Shown here one piece after another: positions 28,751 to 39,816 of a DNA stretch of 64,000 nucleotides (the stretch's first letter is position 1; every line of letters begins with the position of its first letter). Position numbers and translations under genes: made by a program. The stretch covers positions 56,600 to 120,599 of the forward strand of contig DATHWP010000047.1 of assembly GCA_035460505.1 (NCBI GenBank). The letters are read 5' to 3'. Origin of the DNA: Methyloradius sp035460505. GTDB lineage: Bacteria > Pseudomonadota > Gammaproteobacteria > Burkholderiales > Methylophilaceae. Under the pieces are notes generated by a model. It saw only the letters and a program-made list of their open reading frames with translations, was not told the DNA's origin and ran no database searches.

Positions 28751-29521
28751 ATGCAAGCCAGCAACTTCGTATTAGCAGACTACTTCAAGCGCATAGGCTA
28801 TACCTCAGAGCCCAAGGCCGACATAGCTACCGTGGCCGAAATCATGCGCTGCCAGCTATTCACTACACCATTTGAAAATCTGGATGTGCAAGCTGGAAAA
28901 ATCGTCTCTCTGGTGCCTGAAGACATCGTCGAGAAAATCGTCACACGTCATCGTGGTGGCTACTGCTATGAGGTGAACGGCATTTTTGCCATGGCGCTGC
29001 AAGCGCTTGGCATCCCCTATCAATTCGTAGCCGCCAGACCCATGTTTTACCCCACCAGAAGACCAAGAACGCATATGGCAGTAGTGGTCAATCTGTCAGG
29101 TGAACGCTGGTTATGTGATTTAGGCTTCGGCAGCTATGGATTAAGAGCGCCGATACAACTAGATGTGCTCGACCAAGCCGTTAAACAGGATCACGATAGC
29201 TTCATGCTAAGCAAGCCGACAGAGCATGAATACCTGCTGCAAGCATGGGTGGATGATGCCTGGGCACCGCAATTCGCCTTCGATTTCTCGCCACAGGAAT
29301 GGATTGATTTTGCCCCAGCAAACTACATGAACTCAACCCACCCAGACGCTATCTTTGTGCAAAAACTTCTGGTTGTTTTGCACAACCCCGAAGGCCGAAA
29401 AATACTGTTTGGCACGACCCTCAAAACTATCACCGATGGCAAAGTTGAAAAGCAGTTTATTGCAAAAGAAGGTATCGCTAGCACTCTTAAAAACCATTTC
29501 GGTTTGAGCCAAACGACTTAG
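28751..29521 (+). CDS. Arylamine N-acetyltransferase
   Basis: 256-residue NAT family enzyme moving acetyl from acetyl-CoA to arylamines or hydrazines. The Cys-His-Asp triad is visible: RGGYCYEVNG, RTHMAVVV and CDLGFG. It follows ilvA closely and may be cotranscribed. It marks the end of the conserved block; a dispersed repeat lies 40 bases downstream. Confidence 0.93.
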   Translation: MQASNFVLADYFKRIGYTSEPKADIATVAEIMRCQLFTTPFENLDVQAGKIVSLVPEDIVEKIVTRHRGGYCYEVNGIFAMALQALGIPYQFVAARPMFYPTRRPRTHMAVVVNLSGERWLCDLGFGSYGLRAPIQLDVLDQAVKQDHDSFMLSKPTEHEYLLQAWVDDAWAPQFAFDFSPQEWIDFAPANYMNSTHPDAIFVQKLLVVLHNPEGRKILFGTTLKTITDGKVEKQFIAKEGIASTLKNHFGLSQTT

Positions 29522-29522
29522 A

Positions 29523-29540
29523 TAAGAGTCTGAACTCTTA
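29523..29540 (+). terminator. Hairpin after the N-acetyltransferase gene
   Basis: TAAGAGT-CTGA-ACTCTTA is a perfect 7-bp stem two bases after the stop codon, with only a short T-run (GAGATTT) behind it. Weak terminator candidate. Confidence 0.4.
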
Positions 29541-29560
29541 GAGATTTACTGATTTTCAGG

Positions 29561-29590
29561 TGGCGGCTAACGACCCAAAGCGGCCATTTT
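29561..29590 (-). repeat. Dispersed hairpin repeat, copy 1
   Basis: On the minus strand GGCCGCTTTGGGTCGTTAGC, an imperfect stem-loop of the family seen again between 49.5 and 58.9 kb. Located between the N-acetyltransferase and methyltransferase genes. Confidence 0.7.
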
Positions 29591-29667
29591 CATATTTATA
29601 AAAGATGCCTAATCGCAGGAAATGCTGAGCCCCAAGTAGGCAAACAATTCTTTAATATAAATATCAC

Positions 29668-30489
29668 TCATGGTTTGATAAATTTGAGGATAAAACCATC
29701 CTTTAACTGTCCATCTGCAGGGGTATTTTGGTCACGGGGATCTAGTGGATTGTGCAAGAAGTCGCTTGAAGCCTCAAATCTAAAACCTGCTGATATTACT
29801 TCCTGAATCAAGAATGTTTCTTCAATTCGATGTAGTGTTTTTGATTCAGATATCCCAGTGCCTGGGCGTCCTGCATGATCGGCAATGATATAAGTGCCAC
29901 CAGGCTTTAAAGCATTAAATATATGCTTGTTCATGGCCTTTCGATCCACGCCCATATGCCCAAGATCATGGTAGTTGTATATAAATGTGACTACATCGAT
30001 GCTTGCATTTGCTATATCCGATGGAACAGGATTCTCGAACGGAAGTACTACGGGAGTAATATTATTCAAGCCTGCACGGCTTGCTCGGGCGCTAAGTGCT
30101 TCGGGTGAATTTAAATGAACTCTATCAGGTTTGGCAACTGTATCCGATTCTGACCTAGCCACTAGATCAACAGGTGCACTTTGCCCATAAACATGCCCAT
30201 TCGGCCCAACAGTACGAGCGAGCAATTCTGTTGTATATCCCCCACCAGCACTGATATCCAGCACAACCATTGCAGGTCGTGTGCCGATAAATGTTAACAA
30301 TTCTGCGGGCTTGCGCCTGATATCAGCCTGCCTGTCTTCAGCAGTTCGATCAGGATTAGCAATTAGGCTGGCAATCTGCTCCTGGCTTAATACTGGGGCC
30401 TGAACTGAGGTATTAATTGAATGAATTCCAGTGCATGCACACACACAAAATATTAAAAGAGCACTGAAAAACCACTTTAAATTTTTCAT
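29668..30489 (-). CDS. Class I SAM-dependent methyltransferase, lipoprotein-like N-terminus
   Basis: 273 residues. The SAM-binding loop is VVLDISAGGGYTTELLAR near residue 80. The N-terminus is unusual: a hydrophobic segment and a Val-Cys-Ala-Cys site near residue 18 look like a lipoprotein signal, placing a nominally cytosolic SAM enzyme outside the membrane. The family resembles predicted methyltransferases of COG4798 type; substrate unknown. Its start overlaps the stop of the upstream hydrolase by one base (TAATG), so the two are translationally coupled. Confidence 0.82.
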   Translation of the reverse strand: MKNLKWFFSALLIFCVCACTGIHSINTSVQAPVLSQEQIASLIANPDRTAEDRQADIRRKPAELLTFIGTRPAMVVLDISAGGGYTTELLARTVGPNGHVYGQSAPVDLVARSESDTVAKPDRVHLNSPEALSARASRAGLNNITPVVLPFENPVPSDIANASIDVVTFIYNYHDLGHMGVDRKAMNKHIFNALKPGGTYIIADHAGRPGTGISESKTLHRIEETFLIQEVISAGFRFEASSDFLHNPLDPRDQNTPADGQLKDGFILKFIKP

Positions 30490-31226
30490 TAATCAGTTGC
30501 GTCGGCTAGTAAATTGAAAACGGCTGCCCAATGCTGCTCGGCAGAAACTGGATCATACGAAGGGCTATCTTTGACAGCAAATCCATGACGTCCACTATAT
30601 TGTACTGATTCGAAATTGACAGAGGCTTCTGTCAGCGCATGTTCAAGCTTTACGATCATTTCGTTGCTCATGGATGCATCTTCTGCTGCATAGCCAAAGT
30701 AAAGTTTTGCTTTGATTTCGTGAGCTCGCAAATGCGGGCTATCTGGCTCATCGCTAGCTAATCTGCCGCCATGGAAAGATGCCACAGCACGAATCGTATC
30801 TGGGAAGTCAGCAGCAGCATTCAGCGCAATGGCTCCGCTCATGCAATATCCCACAATAGAGACATTGGCAGGCTGTACTTGTTTATTAGACTTAAGGAAA
30901 TTAAGTAATGCCTCGTGATCAAGCCGCAATGATTGCGGTGTGAACTGGGATTTTAATTGAGTCAGATAAGCTCTGGTGGCTTCATCAGCGAATGTCTTTG
31001 CAGGGTCTACAATAGGTGCAGGCCCAACGCGATAATAAAGATTGGGGAGCAATACAAAATACCCTTGCGCAGCAATTTTCTCTGCCATCGCAATAAAAGT
31101 TGGCCGGACTCCGCGAATGTCGGTATGTAAAATCACCGCAGGCGATCTTGTTGAAGATTTCGGATGAAATGCCCAGGCATCCATCAAACCATCTTGCGTC
31201 TGTATTTCTATTTTATTTTCAGTCAT
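30489..31226 (-). CDS. Dienelactone hydrolase family protein
   Basis: 245-residue alpha/beta hydrolase. The nucleophile elbow is GYCMSGA (Cys nucleophile, as in dienelactone hydrolase), and the His is in GRHGFAV near the C-terminus. Cytosolic. The substrate is not defined. Coupled to the downstream methyltransferase. Confidence 0.9.
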   Translation of the reverse strand: MTENKIEIQTQDGLMDAWAFHPKSSTRSPAVILHTDIRGVRPTFIAMAEKIAAQGYFVLLPNLYYRVGPAPIVDPAKTFADEATRAYLTQLKSQFTPQSLRLDHEALLNFLKSNKQVQPANVSIVGYCMSGAIALNAAADFPDTIRAVASFHGGRLASDEPDSPHLRAHEIKAKLYFGYAAEDASMSNEMIVKLEHALTEASVNFESVQYSGRHGFAVKDSPSYDPVSAEQHWAAVFNLLADATD

Positions 31227-31278
31227 TTTTGTCTTCGAAATAGCTTCTATTGAATGTCCAAAATTACAGCACGTATTA

Positions 31279-31785
31279 TTAACTTCTACCTAAAAAGTCT
31301 TGCTTCCCAACATCAAGCCCCAGACTCCTGAGAATCGCATACGCTGTCGTTAAGTGGAAATAGAAGTTAGGCAGGATATTATTAAGCAAATGCGTTTGCC
31401 CTTGCACTACACGGATCTCTGTTCCACGGGGAATTGAGATTTCTCTTAGTTCTTGTCCATCAATCTCTTCAGGTTTTAGCGACTTCAAGTAATCAATTGA
31501 TGCTTGCAGGTATAACTGGAAATCGTCAAACGACGCCAATTTATTTTCAAATACTGGCGGTTGCTTACCGGCCAGCCTTGCTGAGTAAGCCGTTGCGTTA
31601 TCTGCGACTCGCTGGATCTGCTTTCCAAATGTGAACATATTTGGATATAGCCTGGTTTCCAGAAAAACTGACGGTTCAATCTTTTTTTCAGTAGCAAATA
31701 CTGAAGCCTTGTTTAATATTTCAGAAAGATTTCCGATGAATTTGATAAATACTGGCACTGATACTTGATACAAAGAAATGCTCAT
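31279..31785 (-). CDS. DUF1993 family protein
   Basis: 168 residues, four-helix DinB-like fold expected for DUF1993. Typical features are MFTFGKQIQRVADNA and the HLTTAYAILRSLGLDVGKQDFLG ending (split: HLTTAYAILRSLGL, GKQDFLG). Function unknown. AAAAAGG ribosome site before the ATG. Same direction as its neighbours. Confidence 0.88.
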   Translation of the reverse strand: MSISLYQVSVPVFIKFIGNLSEILNKASVFATEKKIEPSVFLETRLYPNMFTFGKQIQRVADNATAYSARLAGKQPPVFENKLASFDDFQLYLQASIDYLKSLKPEEIDGQELREISIPRGTEIRVVQGQTHLLNNILPNFYFHLTTAYAILRSLGLDVGKQDFLGRS

Positions 31786-31810
31786 TTAGAACCTTTTTAA
31801 AGTGGTGAAG

Positions 31811-33568
31811 TTAGGCTGCAACTAGATGCCCTTTTGACTGCAGAGAGAATAATCGCGCATACAACCCGGAATGATTTACCAGTTCCGCATGGCGTCCTGT
31901 TTCGATAACTTTTCCATGCTGCATGACTAGAATAATGTCGGCATTCATGACTGTGCTAAGCCTGTGCGCAATGATGATGGAGCTGCGTCCAGATACCAGT
32001 TCTTCCAGCCCTTTTTGCACCAGGTGCTCTGATTCAGAATCTAATGCACTGGTTGCCTCATCCAATATGATTAACTGCGGGTCTTTAAGAATGGCTCTGG
32101 CGATGGCAACACGTTGTTTTTCTCCACCAGATAATTTAATGCCACGTTCACCCACCATAGTTTCATACTGGCTATCCAGTTGCTGGATAAAGTCATCAGC
32201 ATGTGCCGCTTTTGCTGCTTGAATAACATCCAGGTTAGTTGCGCCAGGTCTGGCAAATGCGATGTTCTCTCCTATGCTGTCGTTGAAGAGCGCTACATCT
32301 TGTAGTACCACTCCCATCACTGCACGAATACTGCGCTGTTGATAATCCCGTAAATCTATATCGTTGATCAGTATGCGCCCTTCAGTCGGGTCATAGAATC
32401 GCATCAACAACTTCACTATCGTGGTTTTGCCGCTACCGCTGGTGCCAACTAATGCCAGGGTTTTTCCAGCATCTAAATGAAATGAAACACCTGTTAAGGC
32501 ATTGCTTTCTTTACCTGGATACCGGAACGTAATATTTTCAAAGGTGATGCTATCTAACTGCTCCAGTACAATTGCATTCTCTTTGTCCGTGTGCTCGGCC
32601 TCAACATCCAGCAACTCGACTAATCTTTCAGCACTGCTTTCAATCTCACTGGCTTGGTTAACCTGCCGCGAAACTGGCCCAACCGTGCTAATCAGGTTTT
32701 GCGTCAAAGTAAGCACCAGCAAAATGTCGCCAGTAGTGAAATGTCCCTGCAAGGCACCTCTGGCGGTAATTGCCACAGCAGTGAATACCCCGAATGTATT
32801 GATCACATTCAGCCCCTGCTCCGAGCGCCATTGTGTCTTGTGCAAATTATCGCGTACGATTTTCCACTCAGACTGGGTTGTGTCATACCTCTGTTTGACG
32901 GCTGGTTCCCCGCCGAAACTCCTGACTGTCGCAATATTGCCTACCATCTCAGCGAGCAGCCCTGTCATCCGCCCAGCTAAAGCCTGCCAGCCTCGTCTAT
33001 ATGGTTTTGTCCAGCCGACTGTGCGATATGAAACCCAAAAGTTGATACAGAGCACAATAACCATGATTGCACCTACGACAGGTGCTTTAATCAACAGCAC
33101 ACCTAGTATAAAAACCATCTGCAAGAAGCCGGACAAGGTACCTTCAGTGATTGACGAGAGCCACATGGTGATGCTGGTGATCGTGCCAAAGCGATCCATA
33201 ATTTCACCGACACGGGTTTTCTCAAAATAGTCGATCGACTTCTGTGTCATGTTGTCGAACACACGCTGGCGGAATGTGCTGACAGTATCTAACCACAAAT
33301 CATCTGCCTGCTTGTTCTGCAAAGCACTAAACACGACAACGCCAAGTCTCAGGGCAAAGAAAATCCCTAAGATGATGGTCACTGACCACGAGGCTTCTGC
33401 CTGCGTAATTGAGCCAGACAGCATTCGTGAAATGACATCGACAATGCTTTTATAGAGGTAAGGTGTTGCGGTATTGATAAAGCCGAGCATTGTGCCGACC
33501 AGAATTACGCCAATGACACGGCCTTTATATTCAGGAATGAACTGGATAGTTCTCCAAAGATTTTTCAT
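31811..33568 (-). CDS. ABC exporter half-transporter (fused membrane and ATPase)
   Basis: 585 residues. Six membrane segments lie in residues 1-310. The ATPase follows with Walker A GTSGSGKTTIVKLLMRF, signature LSGGEKQRVAIARAI and Walker B LIILDEATSALDSESEH. MsbA/lipid-exporter-like architecture; it would act as a homodimer. Substrate unknown. Weak ribosome site, 54 bases after the upstream LLM gene, so it may or may not belong to that operon. Confidence 0.92.
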   Translation of the reverse strand: MKNLWRTIQFIPEYKGRVIGVILVGTMLGFINTATPYLYKSIVDVISRMLSGSITQAEASWSVTIILGIFFALRLGVVVFSALQNKQADDLWLDTVSTFRQRVFDNMTQKSIDYFEKTRVGEIMDRFGTITSITMWLSSITEGTLSGFLQMVFILGVLLIKAPVVGAIMVIVLCINFWVSYRTVGWTKPYRRGWQALAGRMTGLLAEMVGNIATVRSFGGEPAVKQRYDTTQSEWKIVRDNLHKTQWRSEQGLNVINTFGVFTAVAITARGALQGHFTTGDILLVLTLTQNLISTVGPVSRQVNQASEIESSAERLVELLDVEAEHTDKENAIVLEQLDSITFENITFRYPGKESNALTGVSFHLDAGKTLALVGTSGSGKTTIVKLLMRFYDPTEGRILINDIDLRDYQQRSIRAVMGVVLQDVALFNDSIGENIAFARPGATNLDVIQAAKAAHADDFIQQLDSQYETMVGERGIKLSGGEKQRVAIARAILKDPQLIILDEATSALDSESEHLVQKGLEELVSGRSSIIIAHRLSTVMNADIILVMQHGKVIETGRHAELVNHSGLYARLFSLQSKGHLVAA

Positions 33569-33622
33569 TGATAGTTATTTCTAAGTAATGAACTACAGTT
33601 TGTGTGTGGTAAATGACGCGTC

Positions 33623-34822
33623 TTATATGCCATTTGCTGAAGCCAATTCATTAGACTGTAGATTGACTGATGAAGTTTGAATTTTACGTCTCAACTGCGG
33701 CAACACATGTTCACCCAGTCGATACGCTTCTTCCAGGTGTGGATAGCCAGCAAGGAAGAACATTGAAATGCCGATGCTTTCATATTCACGAATGCGATCT
33801 ACAATGTTTTCATAACTGCCAACCAACCCGCAGCCCGGTGGTATGCCGATATAGCCAAAACCCGACCAGACATTAGGGTAGATAAAGAAGTCTTCAAAAG
33901 ACTTTTCCTTCTGGTCAAGATAGTCATGTTCATGGCTGAGCCTGCGTGCCGAGCGTAATCCAGCATGCGCAGCGACCGACTTGGCAGCACCACTATTGAT
34001 GCCATCGTCGAAAAAGCGCTTGGCTTCTGCCCTGGCTTCTTCTTCTGTAGCGCGGGTGATGACGTCAATGGAAAGGCCAAACCGTATATTTTCCCGTCCA
34101 TATACTTTAGCCCTGGCGCGAACATCTGCAATCAAGGCTGCAATCTCGGCAGGCGTTTCTGCGCGCATCAGGTAATAATCAGCATGTTTGGCGCCAAACT
34201 CACGGGCGGCGATGGATGAACCTGCGGTACAGATGAGTGGTAACTCCGCTTTTTTGTGCGCGGTACGGCGGCCACCACCTTCAGCCGTATAGTATTTGCC
34301 CTGAAAATGAAATGACTCCGAATTCCAGTAGCCTTTTACTACCTGCATGAATTCGTCTGCACGTTCATAGCGGTCATCATGCGGCGTTGTGTCACCAACT
34401 TGGCGCTGGATAACCTCAGAACCGCCATTGATGATGTTCCATACAAGACGATTGCCACTGGCTCGCTGATAGGTGGCTGCCATCTGCACTGCGGCCCACG
34501 GTGAGAAATGGTAAGGCTGGAAAGCGGTCACGAATTTAAGCCGCTTGGTTTCCCTGGCCAGCAATGAACAGACCGTCCATGGTTCTTCACCGCCGGGTGC
34601 ATTGACCATCAACACACCATCAAATCGGTTGATTTCGGCAGCCCTGGCGATCTGTGACAGATAATCGATATAGGTAAAATCATCACCTACATCGAACTCG
34701 GAAACAGCGCCCGTGCCCTGGCCTGGCGCGCGATGCCAGTCACCACGGTTACGGGGATCGCCTGGCAAATATTGTGTCTCGCCATGTAACGGCAAACGGG
34801 TAAAAAATAGACTATCACTCAT
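33623..34822 (-). CDS. LLM-class flavin monooxygenase, SsuD-like (A)
   Basis: 399-residue FMNH2-dependent luciferase-like TIM-barrel monooxygenase. It resembles the alkanesulfonate monooxygenase SsuD: TSS-like RLVWNIINGGS, DDRYERADEFMQVVKGYW and a C-terminal GYPHLEEAYRLGEHVLP. The role inferred is oxidative C-S cleavage of a sulfonate or sulfone, needing reduced flavin from a separate reductase. GAGGAG ribosome site. It is the last LLM gene of the predicted sigma-54 operon. Exact substrate unknown. Confidence 0.88.
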   Translation of the reverse strand: MSDSLFFTRLPLHGETQYLPGDPRNRGDWHRAPGQGTGAVSEFDVGDDFTYIDYLSQIARAAEINRFDGVLMVNAPGGEEPWTVCSLLARETKRLKFVTAFQPYHFSPWAAVQMAATYQRASGNRLVWNIINGGSEVIQRQVGDTTPHDDRYERADEFMQVVKGYWNSESFHFQGKYYTAEGGGRRTAHKKAELPLICTAGSSIAAREFGAKHADYYLMRAETPAEIAALIADVRARAKVYGRENIRFGLSIDVITRATEEEARAEAKRFFDDGINSGAAKSVAAHAGLRSARRLSHEHDYLDQKEKSFEDFFIYPNVWSGFGYIGIPPGCGLVGSYENIVDRIREYESIGISMFFLAGYPHLEEAYRLGEHVLPQLRRKIQTSSVNLQSNELASANGI

Positions 34823-34878
34823 GGGTGTTTCTCCTCAAAACATACGCGTCCGCGTTTTTAATTTTTCTAATCTCGCCA

Positions 34879-35979
34879 TTAGCCTGCGCTAGCGACTTTC
34901 TTAGAGTGGTGCTCAGCCTCCAGCTCGCGACGGCGTACTTCGGCACGTACAGCAGGGATGATGTAACGACCATAATCAATGGCATCATAAAGTGGGTCAT
35001 AGCCACGGTTGAGGAAGGTCGTTACGCCAAGATCGTAGTAGTCGAGCAAAGCGGCAACGATGGTATCCGGCGTACCAACCAGAGAGGTGGAATCAGTACC
35101 ACCGCCAATAGCGGTTGAGGTTGCCATATACAGGGCACGATCATGCACATCGCCACGCTCGGCCACTGCCAGTTGACGTATGGCACCGCCGCTCTGGCCG
35201 CGATTGTTGACTGATCGACCAAGGCTATGGTTTTCCTTAAGCGCAGCCACAATTTCATGCGCACGTTGCCATGCTAGGTCTTCAGTCGCGCCAATAATCA
35301 AGCGTACTGAAAGGCTCACTCGCGGTGCTTGCACTCCTGCTGCACCGGCAATCGAGCGTAATTTCCCAATCCGCTCGGCAACATCGGCGAGCGGCTCAGC
35401 CCATAACGCATAGAGGTCTGTGTGTTCAACTGCCACGTGGTAAGCCGCATCAGATGAGCCTCCCAGCGAAATCGGGATATATGGTTTTTGCAATGGCTTG
35501 ATTGGCGAGAATCCACCCTTGATGTGGAAATACTTGCCGTCAAAATCGAAAGGTTGCTCTGAAGTCCAGGTACGTTTGACGATTTCCAGGTATTCACCAG
35601 CGCGCTCATAGCGCTCAGTCTTGTCTACCAATGTTTCGCCGTGATCGAGATCAGGCGCATGCCCCGTCACTGTATGCAAACGTATGCGACCGCCCGTGAT
35701 TTGATCCAGCGTAGCGTAGGCGCGTGCTGCCAAAGTAGGCGCTGCAAGTGCTGGCCTGTGTGCCAGCATAAAACCTAGCCTCTCTGTATGTGCGGCAGCA
35801 TAGGCAGCAAGAAAAGTCGGGTCACCACCGCCATTAGCGATCAGTACCCGGTCAAAATCGGCCTGCTCATGGGCACGCGCGAGGTCTCGCAGGTATTCAA
35901 GATCGATATTGCCTCTATTGGCTGTGCCTGGTGCTAGCTGGTTACGAGGGAACAACCCTCCTACAAATTCAACTGGCAT
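34879..35979 (-). CDS. LLM-class flavin monooxygenase, SsuD-like (B)
   Basis: 366-residue luciferase-like monooxygenase. Visible features are the ITGGRIRLHTVTGHAPD barrel segment, KTERYERAGEYLEIVKRTW, PISLGGSSDAAYHVA (FMN phosphate region) and LVGTPDTIVAALLDYYDLG. Distinct in sequence from the two other LLM proteins here, so probably a different substrate or step. AAAGGAG ribosome site. 27 bases after the ABC ATPase gene, same operon. Confidence 0.88.
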   Translation of the reverse strand: MPVEFVGGLFPRNQLAPGTANRGNIDLEYLRDLARAHEQADFDRVLIANGGGDPTFLAAYAAAHTERLGFMLAHRPALAAPTLAARAYATLDQITGGRIRLHTVTGHAPDLDHGETLVDKTERYERAGEYLEIVKRTWTSEQPFDFDGKYFHIKGGFSPIKPLQKPYIPISLGGSSDAAYHVAVEHTDLYALWAEPLADVAERIGKLRSIAGAAGVQAPRVSLSVRLIIGATEDLAWQRAHEIVAALKENHSLGRSVNNRGQSGGAIRQLAVAERGDVHDRALYMATSTAIGGGTDSTSLVGTPDTIVAALLDYYDLGVTTFLNRGYDPLYDAIDYGRYIIPAVRAEVRRRELEAEHHSKKVASAG

Positions 35980-36006
35980 GATGAGCTCCTTTGGTTTATC
36001 TAGTAT

Positions 36007-37838
<1,832 letters not shown>

Positions 37839-37842
<4 letters not shown>

Positions 37843-38684
37843 TTGCGCTCTGCAATCCGTGCTTTGTTACGCCCAAGGCCTTCTGCCAACAGATTAGTAC
37901 CAAGGGCAAAAAACGCGATCAGGATGATGGGTACCAGCACAGCATATGGCTGTATCTGCAGGCCGCCGCGGTTCTCATTCACCATCAACCCCCAGTCAGC
38001 TTCTGGCGGGGCAACGCCATAGCCAAGAAAACTGAGGCCGGAAAGTATGGCGACAGCCCACGAGAGCATGGTGCCAAGGTGGATCAGCAATGGCGTGGTG
38101 ATATTGGGCAGAATTTCTTTCAGCAATATCTGGTGATACGGATAAGCCATCATCTCTGTCGCCTCTATATATTCCTGCTGGGCGATACCTAGTGAAACGC
38201 TGCGCGTCAGCCGCACAACACCGGGGATAAAGGCGATGGCCACCGTAATCACAATCAGCCATTTATCGCGGCCGAGCATGGAAACAATCAGCAAAACCAG
38301 AATTAGGTTAGGGAATGCGAGAAAAATATCGGCCCACCAGATAATGAACTGGTCGATCTTTCGCCTGAAAAACCCCGCAATCAAGCCTAGTGTCGCACCA
38401 ATCACTAAGGCAATGAGGGAAGAAGTCAATGCCATCCAGACTATAGAACGACCACCGTATAGCACCCTAGACAGCACATCATGCCCCAGATAGTCGTAAC
38501 CCAGTAGGGCGCCAGCATTGGGATGGCCATATCGCACACCGGTCAAATCCTGTGGTAGATAAGGGGAAAACCAGGGGCCTGCAATCGCCAGCAGTAGGAT
38601 AAAGCTGGTTAGCGTAAAGCCAATCAGAACCTGGCGATTGATAAAAATACGACGCAGGGAATGCGGTAATCGAAACTTGGCCAT
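37839..38684 (-). CDS. ABC importer permease, DppC-like
   Basis: 281 residues if started at the ATG at 38684. An earlier in-frame start at 38735 would overlap the neighbour by 44 bases and lacks family likeness. About six membrane segments; the permease coupling motif lies near EYIEATEMMAYPYHQILLKE (20 residues; EAA loop). N-terminal INRQVLIGFTLTSFILLLAI is the first helix. Confidence 0.92.
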
Positions 38685-38691
38685 CGTTATC

Positions 38692-39816
38692 TCAACTACT
38701 CGTGCGTAATCTGGGGGTGAGCAATACAGTGGCAAAGTCTGCCAGCAGATTGATCACCATCACGCCAGAGGCCAGGAAAAGAACAATGGCCTGTATGACC
38801 GGCACATCCCTGATATCAACCGCTGAATTCAGCGCACTGCCTATGCCGGGATAAGTGAATACCACCTCAACCACAAGGGCGCCGCCCAGCAATACACTGG
38901 CCATCAGAGCGATTGCTTGTATCGCCGGGATAATCGCGTTAGGAATGGCATACCGCCAGATGACCTGGTGTTCTGGAACACCACGCAGGCGAGCCGCCGT
39001 GACGAATTCGGATTCCAGCACTTCAATCATGGAACCGCGCACCAGGCGCACCAGGTAAGGCATGGTGGAAAGTATCAAGGTGAGCGTTGGTAACACCATG
39101 AATTGCAACTGGGTAAAAATAGAACGACCAGATTCGAAGAGCGATACTGCTGGGAAAATATTGAATACCGTCGTGGATAGCAACATCACTAGCCCTAATG
39201 CGATGGCAAAGCTAGGTACCGCTTTGAAGAAAATCAGGCTGCCGATCACGCTACGATCCAGGGCAGTATCACGATGCAAGGCCAAGTAAACACCTATGGC
39301 AAAAGCACTTGGCACCATGATGGCCAGGACAAAAAACAGTAGCACTAGCGAATTTTTGAGCTTAATACCGATCAGCGTCGTCACTGGCAGATTGGAATCA
39401 ATGGAGATGCCGAAATCGCCTTTCAATGCTGGTTCTATCCAGTTCAAGTATTGCTCGACAATCGACTTGTCCAGACCCAATTGATGCTGAAGCTTGAGCA
39501 CCGACTCTTCCGGGGCTTCAGGCCCCAGGATAATACGTGCCGGGTCAGAAGGCAGTGCCTGGGTAGCCACAAACACCAGCATGGAAATCACGATGATGCC
39601 TGCCAGGCTGGATATTAGCCGTCGCACGAACCAACTCAGCCAGACCGGTAGCTTGAAACTACGGTTTACTGGCTCTTCAGAAATCGCACTTTCAATATTG
39701 TCGGTATTAGCTGCTACCAAACTGGCAAGTAGCGGCTTAGCTTCGACTTCACTGGCAGGCGAGGCCGTTTGGCTAATAGACTCTAATATTGCGATTTCTT
39801 GAAGTTGAGACATCAT
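38692..39816 (-). CDS. ABC importer permease, DppB-like
   Basis: 374 residues. A cytosolic extension of about 65 residues precedes the first membrane helix, unusual for this family. The rest is typical: LPSDPARIILGPEAPEE after helix 1, GFDISID-like periplasmic loop (GDFGISIDSNLPV) and the EAA loop EFVTAARLRGVPEHQVIWRY. The start overlaps the binding-protein stop by four bases (ATGA). Confidence 0.92.
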   Translation of the reverse strand: MMSQLQEIAILESISQTASPASEVEAKPLLASLVAANTDNIESAISEEPVNRSFKLPVWLSWFVRRLISSLAGIIVISMLVFVATQALPSDPARIILGPEAPEESVLKLQHQLGLDKSIVEQYLNWIEPALKGDFGISIDSNLPVTTLIGIKLKNSLVLLFFVLAIMVPSAFAIGVYLALHRDTALDRSVIGSLIFFKAVPSFAIALGLVMLLSTTVFNIFPAVSLFESGRSIFTQLQFMVLPTLTLILSTMPYLVRLVRGSMIEVLESEFVTAARLRGVPEHQVIWRYAIPNAIIPAIQAIALMASVLLGGALVVEVVFTYPGIGSALNSAVDIRDVPVIQAIVLFLASGVMVINLLADFATVLLTPRLRTSS

